From Ga0077546 sp965229195 (lineage in GTDB: Bacteria; Cyanobacteriota; Vampirovibrionia; Obscuribacterales; Obscuribacteraceae), in contig OZ245871.1 in the NCBI GenBank assembly GCA_965229195.1, positions 1,240,001 to 1,304,000 of the forward strand: a stretch of 64,000 bases of DNA, in the 5' to 3' direction. A model generated the notes under the pieces. That model was not told the DNA's origin. It did no database searches and was given only the letters and a program-made list of their open reading frames with translations. The first letter of the stretch is position 1. Each line of letters opens with the position of its first letter. Positions 36,993 through 44,302 of the stretch are shown here, piece after piece. Made by a program: the position numbers and the translations under genes.

Positions 36993-37820
36993 CTATTTAC
37001 CAGCATCCGCCGGGCTACCAAAGCGAGCATCAAAGTGTGCCGACTCTGACGAAAAACCATCTTTGGCCAGACTCCAGCCCGGCTGGGAAGCAGGCGCCGG
37101 CTGTGCGATCGGCGCACTAGCAGCAAACTGTTCCGACCGGCCACCCGCCACTGGATATTGAGTACGGCCATCAATTGGAGAGATATTGAGACTACCCATA
37201 TCACGTCGACCGGTTCGGCCAGTCAGCTGGCCACTACGGACGCCAGTTTGACCACCTGGACCAACTTGGTCGCGATTACTGAAAAGCCGAGCACCAGGCC
37301 CTGAAGCATTGGTCATCGGTAAAACTTGATGAGGCGTCGAGAATCTAACACTCGAAACCGGCATTTGACTTACGTTTGGATTTGGCGCAAGAGCTGCACT
37401 ATTGAAGCTGGTAGGCCTTGAGCCCGGGGTGTAGACCTGACCCGAACTAGGTGTTGTCTTAACGGGCAGAGCTTCTCGAGCACCGTCGAGCAGAAGCCTA
37501 TCGACGTGCGAACCTGTATACGCCGGACCGGAGCCAAGTAAATGATTGGCCATTGGTTCGTGGTGGCGAATCCAATAGATCACCCCAAGCCAGCCAGTGA
37601 AGCCCATAAACATAAAGAGCAATAGATGGTTTGGAGTGATTTTGATGCTCGAGATAAAGTCATTTAACTTCAATCCCTGCATAGCTTGCGACCAGATTGG
37701 GCTCTGGTCAGGATGGCCACCCATATCATGGCCATGGTCATGACCGTGGTCGTGTCCGTGGTCGCCATGATCATGACCATGGTCGAAACCACCGCCATCT
37801 CCGCCGCCACCGCCATCCAT
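36993..37820 (-). CDS. His/Asp/Gly-rich single-pass membrane protein
   Basis: A roughly 275-aa protein of unknown family. It opens with a Gly-Asp stretch and then a tract of repeated H-D-H-G units (about 12 His in 30 residues), a likely metal-binding or low-complexity segment. One membrane helix follows (LLLFMFMGFTGWLGVIYWI), then a long Ser/Gly/Pro/Gln-rich tail that looks disordered. I chose the ATG at 37820 because GGAG sits 5 nt upstream; two ATGs further up are in frame. It follows the small coiled-coil gene by about 70 bp on the same strand. Confidence 0.65.
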   Translation of the reverse strand: MDGGGGGDGGGFDHGHDHGDHGHDHGHDHGHDMGGHPDQSPIWSQAMQGLKLNDFISSIKITPNHLLLFMFMGFTGWLGVIYWIRHHEPMANHLLGSGPAYTGSHVDRLLLDGAREALPVKTTPSSGQVYTPGSRPTSFNSAALAPNPNVSQMPVSSVRFSTPHQVLPMTNASGPGARLFSNRDQVGPGGQTGVRSGQLTGRTGRRDMGSLNISPIDGRTQYPVAGGRSEQFAASAPIAQPAPASQPGWSLAKDGFSSESAHFDARFGSPADAGK

Positions 37821-37891
37821 GAATACTCCGCTCATAATAAGCATTGTATATACAAATCAGGCGTCACGTAAATGGTGGAATTACCACAAAG

Positions 37892-38302
37892 TTAGCGGGT
37901 TTCGATGCCTTCAAGCTCAGCGACACGCTGACGCAAGGTTTCGACAACCCGTGGCAGCTCATAGAGGCCAGGTAGCTTTTCTTCAATTGTCGTGATGTGA
38001 CGGGTCAATTCAATTGAGCGTTCCATCAACTTGATCAAAATTTGCTGAGTGGCAACTAACTGCCTCTGATTGTCAATGAGCTGACTGGCAATCTTACTGG
38101 TTTCTACGCGCTGATCAACACTCAATGACATCAGCTCGGTAAAACGGTCGAGCAGCTTCTCAACTTGAGCCTGCATGTATGGGTCGGTACTACCGGGGAC
38201 GCCATTTGCTTCTTGGGCATTGTCAGTGAAAAACTGGTCAAAACCATCAAGTCCGAGGTTTGATTCGGGCCGCTCCTCAGGAACTCGCTTAGCCTCTGCC
38301 AT
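37892..38302 (-). CDS. Small coiled-coil protein, 136 aa
   Basis: A soluble helical protein with no recognisable family. After an acidic N-terminal 45 residues, the rest is predominantly amphipathic helix with heptad-like spacing (LIDNQRQLVATQQILIKL, then HITTIEEKLPGLYEL, RQRVAELEGIE), so a coiled coil is likely. The ATG start has GGGGGA about 10 nt upstream. It may be co-transcribed with the His-rich membrane protein just downstream. Confidence 0.7.
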   Translation of the reverse strand: MAEAKRVPEERPESNLGLDGFDQFFTDNAQEANGVPGSTDPYMQAQVEKLLDRFTELMSLSVDQRVETSKIASQLIDNQRQLVATQQILIKLMERSIELTRHITTIEEKLPGLYELPRVVETLRQRVAELEGIETR

Positions 38303-38628
38303 TAGTTAAAATCCCCCACAATAGAAGTCACCAAGCCAGGGCACCAACAGCAGTGCTGGATGCTCTCCAAAGAGACACAGTTTATAAAGTGAACGCCGCC
38401 ATCAATGGTGGCACCGTTAGAATTATAACGAAAGCCTTTAATAAGGCAATAGGAAAACGCAAGATTTTATGAGTAATTTTGATACCACTTCAATTTGACC
38501 TCTGGGATCAAATCTGATACCGCCATCGGTATTCCAAAATTTCCTCGATCTGATACCAGATCCCAAAAGGCTTGATACCACCAGCGCACCACGGTCAAGT
38601 GCAGAAAAATGAGCTAGAAACCGCCTGA
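38303..38628 (-). other. 326-bp gap between hutI and the coiled-coil gene
   Basis: No confident gene. It holds four GATACC hexamers at 38481, 38516, 38552 and 38574 (spacings 35, 36, 22), and a palindrome with arms GATCTG and CAGATC around ATAC (38547-38562). It also has a near-perfect inverted repeat, GCCGCCAT / ATGGTGGC (38395-38412), and a small hairpin GCCTT-TAAT-AAGGC (38434-38447) that on the minus strand could weakly terminate hutI. A minus-strand TTG-initiated frame of 43 codons (38467-38598) covers the hexamers; see findings. Confidence 0.6.
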
Positions 38629-39903
38629 CTAGCTTCTAAACACCGAATGACCTTTCTTAATCACTTGGGCCACCGAGTTCCAACCAAGGTTATAAGGCAC
38701 CTCTTCTAGACTACCGACATTCCACATAGTTATGTCGGCCTGATAGCCGGGCGATAGTCGACCGACTTTCTCCCCCATGCCGATAGCATAAGCTGAGTTA
38801 ACTGTGAGAGCAGTGAGAGCTTCTTCTACCGTCAGCTTGAGGTGTAAGCAGGCTAGGCCCCAAATTAGAGGCAAAGAGAATATATGACATGAACCAGGAT
38901 TGAAATCTGAGCCAAGAGCAACGGCAACTCCAGAAGCAATCATAGTGCGAGCTCGCGCATGCTCATGCAAGTTAAGGTAAAACGACGTGCCCGGTAGTAA
39001 CACAGCCACCGTATTAGAATGAGCCATAGCCTCAATCTCACTGTCAGAAATGTTGAGCAAATGGTCGGCACTATCAGCACCAACAGTGGTAGCCAGCTTG
39101 GTGGCACCAAGATTGACAAACTCATCAGAATGGACTTTCAACCTGAAGCCAAGCTCTGATGCCGCAGCAAAAATGCGACTGGTTTCTTCAAGAGTAAAAT
39201 AGCCGCGATCGCAAAACACATCTGCATATATCAGACTACCATCAGTCACCATAGATGATGCCGCTGGTAGCATGTCTGAAATCAAGTGACCAACATAATG
39301 CTCACGGTCCTCACCAGGTGGGATAGCGTGAGCTGGCATGAAGGTTGGAACAATATCAATGAGGTTAGCGCAGCTATGCTTAAGCTCCAGAATAGCGGCG
39401 AGCATCCGCAACTCACTATCAATGTCGAGTCCATATCCGGTCTTGACCTCACAGGTGGTGGTGCCAGCCTCTAGCATTCGCTGTAGTCTTTGGCGACCAA
39501 GCTCTACCAACCGTTCTTTCGTCGACGTGCGGGTAGCTCGCATGCTAGCAACTATGCCACCACCGGCCTCCGCTATCTCAGTGTAGGTCTTGCCCTGACA
39601 GCGCATCAAAAACTCGTTAGCCCGGTTACCATCAAAAATTAGATGAGTGTGGGAGTCCACCAAACCTGGCGTTACCAACATGCCACCAGCATCAATTACT
39701 TCGCAGTCACTAGCGCGCTCTGCTTTGCTATTAGCGAAGACCTCAGCCTCACTTCCAACTGCCACAATCTTGTCGCCTTCTATGGCGATGCAGGCATCTT
39801 TTATGCGCACCACGTCTTGCATGGCGGCACCTTTTACCAAACCCTTATCTGAAGCTTGCGTAGCTAGCTCACCTATTGATTTGACCACAAGATTTACTGA
39901 CAC
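38629..39903 (-). CDS. hutI: Imidazolonepropionase
   Basis: A 424-aa amidohydrolase-superfamily enzyme with the metal-site motif TPGLVDSHTHLIFDGNRANEF near residue 75, the family sequence CEVKTGYGLDIDSELRML, the metal-ligand region LKVHSDEF and the downstream LPGTSFYLN and ALGSDFNPGSC segments. It hydrolyses 4-imidazolone-5-propionate to N-formimino-glutamate in histidine degradation. The other hut genes (hutH, hutU, hutG/F) are not in the window, so it is isolated here. The GTG start at 39903 has AGAGG 6 nt upstream. A 15-bp inverted repeat lies about 50 bp upstream. Confidence 0.94.
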   Translation of the reverse strand: MSVNLVVKSIGELATQASDKGLVKGAAMQDVVRIKDACIAIEGDKIVAVGSEAEVFANSKAERASDCEVIDAGGMLVTPGLVDSHTHLIFDGNRANEFLMRCQGKTYTEIAEAGGGIVASMRATRTSTKERLVELGRQRLQRMLEAGTTTCEVKTGYGLDIDSELRMLAAILELKHSCANLIDIVPTFMPAHAIPPGEDREHYVGHLISDMLPAASSMVTDGSLIYADVFCDRGYFTLEETSRIFAAASELGFRLKVHSDEFVNLGATKLATTVGADSADHLLNISDSEIEAMAHSNTVAVLLPGTSFYLNLHEHARARTMIASGVAVALGSDFNPGSCHIFSLPLIWGLACLHLKLTVEEALTALTVNSAYAIGMGEKVGRLSPGYQADITMWNVGSLEEVPYNLGWNSVAQVIKKGHSVFRS

Positions 39904-39955
39904 TTTTGCCTCTTATTGAAATATCTAAAACCATATACCGAAGTACTGCCCGAGC

Positions 39956-39992
39956 AGAATGGGCAATTCACCTTCGATGAATTGCCCATTCT
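39956..39992. repeat. Perfect 15-bp inverted repeat upstream of hutI
   Basis: Arms AGAATGGGCAATTCA (39956-39970) and TGAATTGCCCATTCT (39978-39992) around a 7-nt loop. Neither side has a T tract, so it is not a standard intrinsic terminator. It sits between the nuclease-like gene (stop at 40044) and hutI (start at 39903). Confidence 0.85.
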
Positions 39993-40043
39993 ATATCACT
40001 TGAGTAGCACTAGCCTTTAGCTTTGCCTTTTAGCAGCGTGTTA

Positions 40044-40850
40044 TCAAGCGCTCAGGGTAACGTGATCAACACTGCTGACTTGCTCTGCAGCAATCCTACT
40101 CTCCATAGTCTTGCAATAGGCACAGGGTTTATCGGCAAACTCAGGTCCGTGCTCTTCTACATCGCCAAGGTCTTTCATTTCTTCCAGATTCTTGACTATC
40201 TCAGGCCAGTGAATACGATAGAGGCTATCCTCTAAATTGATTGAAACGTCTTTACTTTCGCTGGGACCGACTTTGGCCATTGTCAGGGTAAGTTTTTCGT
40301 AGGGCCAACGCACTTTCAAACGCTCTGCCAAATGCTGACGCACCAGTGTGGCGGGAGCAGGCCAAGATGGGTCGCTCTTGCGCAAGGTCTTAAGATGAAA
40401 AATAACAAGCTCTAAGCGCTTCTCTTCTGGATACCAGAGAATTAGGTCAAAGACATCTTCAAGATACAGACGTTGACCTGGCACGCGAGCGCGCACCTTG
40501 GTGGCCACAGCTACAACTTCAGCGCCCTTAGGCTTGTAAGGATTAGCGACATAGCGCAACAGGGTTTTGTAAGCATAGAGAAAAGCGCGGGTAGCGGAAT
40601 CTTTACCACCAGGCTGGTCATGCAATTTGTCTAGGGGCCAATGCTGCCCCATGAACTTCTGCACCTGACTCGGGTTAGTCACTTTGCCCCGGTTCACATC
40701 AGCCAAGCCACGCAAAACGAAGCGCTTACAGATGGCACTTGGGCTTACCCGCCCTGACTCACCCGACTGATTTTGAAAAGCAAGCTTGTAAGCCCGCTTG
40801 CAAGCGCGAAATGTTTCTAGCATTGCTGGCGTAAATAATGTGCGGTCCAT
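40044..40850 (-). CDS. Cas4/RecB-like PD-(D/E)XK-fold protein, active site incomplete
   Basis: About 268 aa. It opens with TPAMLETFRACKRAYKLAF, the N-terminal motif typical of Cas4/AddB-type PD-(D/E)XK proteins including the first cluster cysteine. A core LEDVFDLIL...ELVIFHLKT follows, where the usual Asp/Glu-x-Lys is His-Leu-Lys. A C-terminal CAYC pair follows, but the fourth cysteine of the usual 4Fe-4S set is not seen. It is probably a degenerate or divergent nuclease fold. ATG at 40850 chosen because a strong Shine-Dalgarno (GAGGGGGG) lies 7 nt upstream; the frame runs 21 codons further. It is divergent from xseA, hinting at a DNA-repair context. Confidence 0.65.
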   Translation of the reverse strand: MDRTLFTPAMLETFRACKRAYKLAFQNQSGESGRVSPSAICKRFVLRGLADVNRGKVTNPSQVQKFMGQHWPLDKLHDQPGGKDSATRAFLYAYKTLLRYVANPYKPKGAEVVAVATKVRARVPGQRLYLEDVFDLILWYPEEKRLELVIFHLKTLRKSDPSWPAPATLVRQHLAERLKVRWPYEKLTLTMAKVGPSESKDVSINLEDSLYRIHWPEIVKNLEEMKDLGDVEEHGPEFADKPCAYCKTMESRIAAEQVSSVDHVTLSA

Positions 40851-41292
40851 CGCTTGACCCCCCTCTTGGAAGTACCATATTTTTGTATGTGATACTAACA
40901 TATTGTATGACAACCAGGGCCGTCAAATGAAATTTGAGGCCTCTATATAAGTAGATGTTGGATGGTTTTGTTTTGGCAGTTACTGCTTGTTAAGACAGCT
41001 TCTGTACTTATATTGTTCCCAAGAAGTAAGCTCTGAAACCGGCTTGACATCAGGGTTTCAGAAGATCCTCTCGTCTTGGCATTTTATATACAAGAGCGCA
41101 AAGCTAGACAGCAAGCCGAATATACAAAAGCGATCGCTCATCTATATTTCGACATTCACCGGAAAGCCCCGCAAAATACAAAAGGTCGATAAAATTAGAG
41201 AATCAAAAAAAATCTTCTCAATTTTTTCGAACTTTGAGCGGCAAAATTACGTTGTACTAGATAGAACAACTCTACCGACAGAGAACACATAT
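40851..41292. other. 442-bp divergent region between the nuclease-like gene and xseA
   Basis: The xseA frame is open through most of this region, but its translation lacks conserved or compositionally typical sequence, and family members start near 41293. On the minus strand TTGACG (40921-40926) and TATGTT (40897-40902), 18 nt apart, are a plausible promoter of the nuclease-like gene. A plus-strand TTGACA (41044) has no matching -10. An A/T-rich tract (41180-41240) precedes xseA. Confidence 0.5.
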
Positions 41293-42531
41293 ATGTACAG
41301 CCTCAAAGAAGCACATTCACAGAAAACCGCTCTTACGGTATCGCAACTAACAAACCGCATTCGCGATACCCTCGAAGGCGAATTCGATGCTGTACAAGTT
41401 GTTGGCGAAGTTTCTAACGCCAAAATATATCCATCAGGGCATTGGTACTTTTCGCTCAAAGATCAAGAAGCGACTCTCCCCTGTGTCTGCTTTAAAAATT
41501 CCAACGCTGCTTTGCGCTTCAAACTAGAAGACGGCCTGCAAGTGGTCGCCAAAGGGAAGCTCAGTGTTTATCCCCCTCGCGGTGCCTATCAAATGATAGT
41601 CACCGGCATCGAGCCCGTGGGCGTGGGTGAATGGCAGCTTGCCTTCGACCAGCTCAAAGCAAAACTCGAAGCCGAAGGCCTGTTAGATGCGGCCCGCAAA
41701 AAAGCCATACCGATGGTGCCTCGTCGAGTCGGCGTAGTAACGAGCCCAGTTGGTGCAGCTTTGCGCGACATTCTCAGCGCCCTCTACCGTCGCAACCGCA
41801 ATGTATCAGTGCTGATTGCTCCAGCCAAAGTGCAGGGTGAAGGCTCGGCCGAAGAAGTGGCACAAGCAATCAGAGATTTGCAAACCATGCCTGATATTGA
41901 TGTCATCATCGTTGCTCGCGGCGGGGGCTCAATTGAAGATCTCTGGTCGTTCAATACCGAAGTGGTGGCACGAGCAGTGGCAGAATGTACCGTGCCAATC
42001 ATCTCAGGTGTAGGACACGAGACTGATACCACCATTTGCGACCTGGTCGCAGACTTGCGTGCCCCCACGCCGACAGCGGCAGCTGAATTAGTGGCCCGGG
42101 GCAGCGCCGAACTACTGGAAAAATTCAGCCATCTCAATCGCCGCATGATGCAATCGATCGAAGAGAGAATGCACTACGCCAGACGAGAGTTGACACGCTT
42201 CTCACCAGTAAACGCCTTGAACCGTTATCAAGATCGCTTAGAGCTAGCATCAGTAAATGTCTCTAGACGCAGGCAACACATCACCAATAGAGTGGAAAGA
42301 TTGCTCGCGAGCAGCACTCATCGCTTCTACGAGTTGAGAGAAAAACTCCACGCCCTCGGGCCCGACAACGTGATGAGCAGAGGCTTTTCTGTTTTACGCA
42401 CAGGCGAAGGCAAAATTATTACCAGAGCCCAAGACCTCAAAGTTGGTGACATGGTAGAGGCGCTGCTACGATCAGGCAAGGTCAAACTGAAAGTAGAGTC
42501 GATAGAAATGGGGTCAACTAACAATGACTAG
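41293..42531 (+). CDS. xseA: Exodeoxyribonuclease VII large subunit
   Basis: About 412 aa. It has the OB-fold domain (ALTVSQLTNRIRDTLEGEF, VQVVGEVSNAKIYPSGHWYF, KGKLSVYPPRGAYQMIV), the catalytic domain (RRVGVVTSPVGAALRDIL, DVIIVARGGGSIEDLWSFN, ISGVGHETDTTI, RAPTPTAAAE) and the coiled-coil plus C-terminal segment (NVMSRGFSVLRTGEGKII). ExoVII degrades single-stranded DNA from both ends. I chose the ATG at 41293, since conserved sequence begins just after it. The frame continues 102 codons upstream without coding character. Its stop overlaps the start of xseB by 8 bp. Confidence 0.94.
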   Translation: MYSLKEAHSQKTALTVSQLTNRIRDTLEGEFDAVQVVGEVSNAKIYPSGHWYFSLKDQEATLPCVCFKNSNAALRFKLEDGLQVVAKGKLSVYPPRGAYQMIVTGIEPVGVGEWQLAFDQLKAKLEAEGLLDAARKKAIPMVPRRVGVVTSPVGAALRDILSALYRRNRNVSVLIAPAKVQGEGSAEEVAQAIRDLQTMPDIDVIIVARGGGSIEDLWSFNTEVVARAVAECTVPIISGVGHETDTTICDLVADLRAPTPTAAAELVARGSAELLEKFSHLNRRMMQSIEERMHYARRELTRFSPVNALNRYQDRLELASVNVSRRRQHITNRVERLLASSTHRFYELREKLHALGPDNVMSRGFSVLRTGEGKIITRAQDLKVGDMVEALLRSGKVKLKVESIEMGSTNND

Positions 42532-43042
42532 TAATGAACCACCCAATAACAACGACGACGGCTTCCAGCAGCTCTCATTCTTTGCAGCGCCCCTAAATAT
42601 TGAATCAGTTCAAGAATCAGTTCAAGCTGAAGCGGCGCCAAAGAAAACCCGAAGCAAGAGCAAAGTAACAAAACCGGCCAGTACAACCGAACGAGAAAAA
42701 GATAACGACAGCACTGTGCTGAACGCAGTAAAAGAAGAACTTGCGAATCTACCAGCAACCAACGATTCTAGGAGAACAGTAATAATGAACGTCACCGAAC
42801 CTGAGTTGAAAATCGATTTTGAGGCTTCTCTAGCTGAGTTAGAAACTGTTGTAAAAGAACTAGACGGTGAAGTGAAGCTCGAAAAAGCGCTACAGCTATT
42901 TGAGCAAGGCATCAAGCTTTCAGTTGAATGCGAACAATTTATCAAAGGCGCTGAAGCCAAAATTGAAATACTGAAAAAGCAGGCCGATGGCTCGCTCGCT
43001 ACCGACATATTTCAAGGCGAACGGGTCGATATAGACGATTAA
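42524..43042 (+). CDS. xseB: Exodeoxyribonuclease VII small subunit, extended N-terminus or internal start
   Basis: The XseB domain is in the second half: FEASLAELETVVKELDGEVKLEKALQLFEQGIKLSVECEQFI. It is the regulatory subunit that binds XseA. From the ATG at 42524 (overlapping xseA by 8 bp) the protein has 172 aa, with a 90-residue acidic, Lys/Glu/Thr-rich disordered extension. An in-frame ATG at 42785 (Met88) has a strong AGGAGA 9 nt upstream and gives 85 aa, the usual XseB length. Both starts may be used. The stop overlaps the convergent SGNH-like gene. Confidence 0.9.
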   Translation: MTSNEPPNNNDDGFQQLSFFAAPLNIESVQESVQAEAAPKKTRSKSKVTKPASTTEREKDNDSTVLNAVKEELANLPATNDSRRTVIMNVTEPELKIDFEASLAELETVVKELDGEVKLEKALQLFEQGIKLSVECEQFIKGAEAKIEILKKQADGSLATDIFQGERVDIDD

Positions 43043-44175
43043 CTGTGCCTGGGCAAAGCTTGCTGCATCGTTTTCGAAGTCTTCAATGACTCGACAAACT
43101 GCTTTAAAAATTTGATCGAGCCTGCTTTGCTGAGGTGACAGGAATCAATGAAGTCGCTGCTAGCATAAGGCTTACCATTAGCAGTCATCAAGTCGATCTC
43201 TTCAACACCAGCAGCCCGACAAGCCTCGCTAGTAGCCGCAGCATAGGTTTTTACAAGCTGCGGCTGCAGAAGTGCTAAATTCGATTGAGCTATGGGCATG
43301 TGCAAAACTATGATTGGCACAGAGTGCTCCCTACATATCTGCAGTAGCTGCTTAAAGCTGCTGACTTGATAGTCGAAATAATCCTGTCGAAAGGGCAGAT
43401 ATCTATCATGATAAACCGCCAGGTCAACCTTAAGCTTTTCAGCCGCTGTAAGCTCCTTACACTCTCCTTCCGCCGATGGGTTCTTTTCCGCATTAGCGGC
43501 CTCCCAAAGGGAAGCCGGTCGGCCCAAACTCTTAGCCACAGCGGAAGAAATCTCGTCTTTTACATATTTGCGCACTAGCACAAGAAACTGCCACTCACGC
43601 TCAAAAATCTTTTCTATATTCGGCTCAGGCTGCCCGCTATAAGCTCTGGCGAACTGAAATGTTCTATAGACCGGATTTTCCTTTGGCGCCTTACCCATGG
43701 CGTTATCTATTAGATCACGAGGAGAAAAGGCATAGACAACAAGTTTCGGCTTCACAGCTGAATTAACCACAGCGTCCATGATGATTCTCTGATCTTCGGC
43801 AACAGATCCTGGCACCGAAATATTTGCCATTCTATAGTCAGTACCTAAGCCTGTTTTCAGCGCCTCTTCATAGCACTGAGAAAGAAATCGCCGCCTGCCT
43901 TCAGCCATCATGCGATGCCCATCTTTTTCGTCAGCCAAGAAGCGAAAGGGTGGAGCTAAAAGTAAGGATGAGCCAATCAAGAGAATGTCAGCCGGTCTTT
44001 TTTCATCGATGTAAAGCAAAGGACTGCCCACGTGGGTAGCAATCCACTTGGGAATTCCCACTGAAACAAGCAGCCGGTGGGGGAAAGATGAGCGCAACAG
44101 AACCCAGGTGAGCAAAAGCATGATTACCAAAAGGTAAACAATGCCATTCCTAGAACTCAACTGCAGGCGGATCAT
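43039..44175 (-). CDS. Membrane-anchored SGNH-hydrolase-like protein (paralogue A)
   Basis: A 378-aa protein with an N-terminal helix (about residues 11-27) and an extracytoplasmic domain. It carries LLIGSSLLL (GSS at 68-70, nucleophile-type Ser), the conserved segment KLVVYAFSPRDLIDN, a hydrophobic strand VPIIVLHMPIAQSN, and a terminal DSCH (Asp344, His347) resembling the SGNH Asp-x-x-His. This layout resembles DUF1574/DltD/AlgJ-like enzymes that act on acyl groups of surface glycans. Two paralogues (53.7 and 58.4 kb) share these blocks in the same order. No Shine-Dalgarno precedes the ATG. The stop overlaps the end of convergent xseB. Confidence 0.72.
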   Translation of the reverse strand: MIRLQLSSRNGIVYLLVIMLLLTWVLLRSSFPHRLLVSVGIPKWIATHVGSPLLYIDEKRPADILLIGSSLLLAPPFRFLADEKDGHRMMAEGRRRFLSQCYEEALKTGLGTDYRMANISVPGSVAEDQRIIMDAVVNSAVKPKLVVYAFSPRDLIDNAMGKAPKENPVYRTFQFARAYSGQPEPNIEKIFEREWQFLVLVRKYVKDEISSAVAKSLGRPASLWEAANAEKNPSAEGECKELTAAEKLKVDLAVYHDRYLPFRQDYFDYQVSSFKQLLQICREHSVPIIVLHMPIAQSNLALLQPQLVKTYAAATSEACRAAGVEEIDLMTANGKPYASSDFIDSCHLSKAGSIKFLKQFVESLKTSKTMQQALPRHS

Positions 44176-44302
44176 ATTTGGTTGTAAGATTCCCGATTCC
44201 TTCCGATAGAAGAAAATTTTTTCCTTTCAGAGAATACTCGACAGACAGAAAGAATCGAGCGATCCAGATGATAAAGTTGAGATTACTTCTGCTTTAAAAC
44301 TA

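Noticed and set aside
38481..38580. Spaced GATACC copies as a CRISPR array
   Set aside because: The repeated part is only 6-10 bp, spacings differ, and no cas gene apart from a degenerate Cas4-like protein is near.
41044..41049. TTGACA as a -35 element for xseA
   Set aside because: No -10-like hexamer lies 16-19 nt downstream; the nearest TATATA is 35 nt away.
40987..41292. 102-codon upstream extension of xseA
   Set aside because: The translation is Lys/Ser/Ile-rich with no resemblance to XseA N-termini. The conserved OB-fold begins only after the ATG at 41293.
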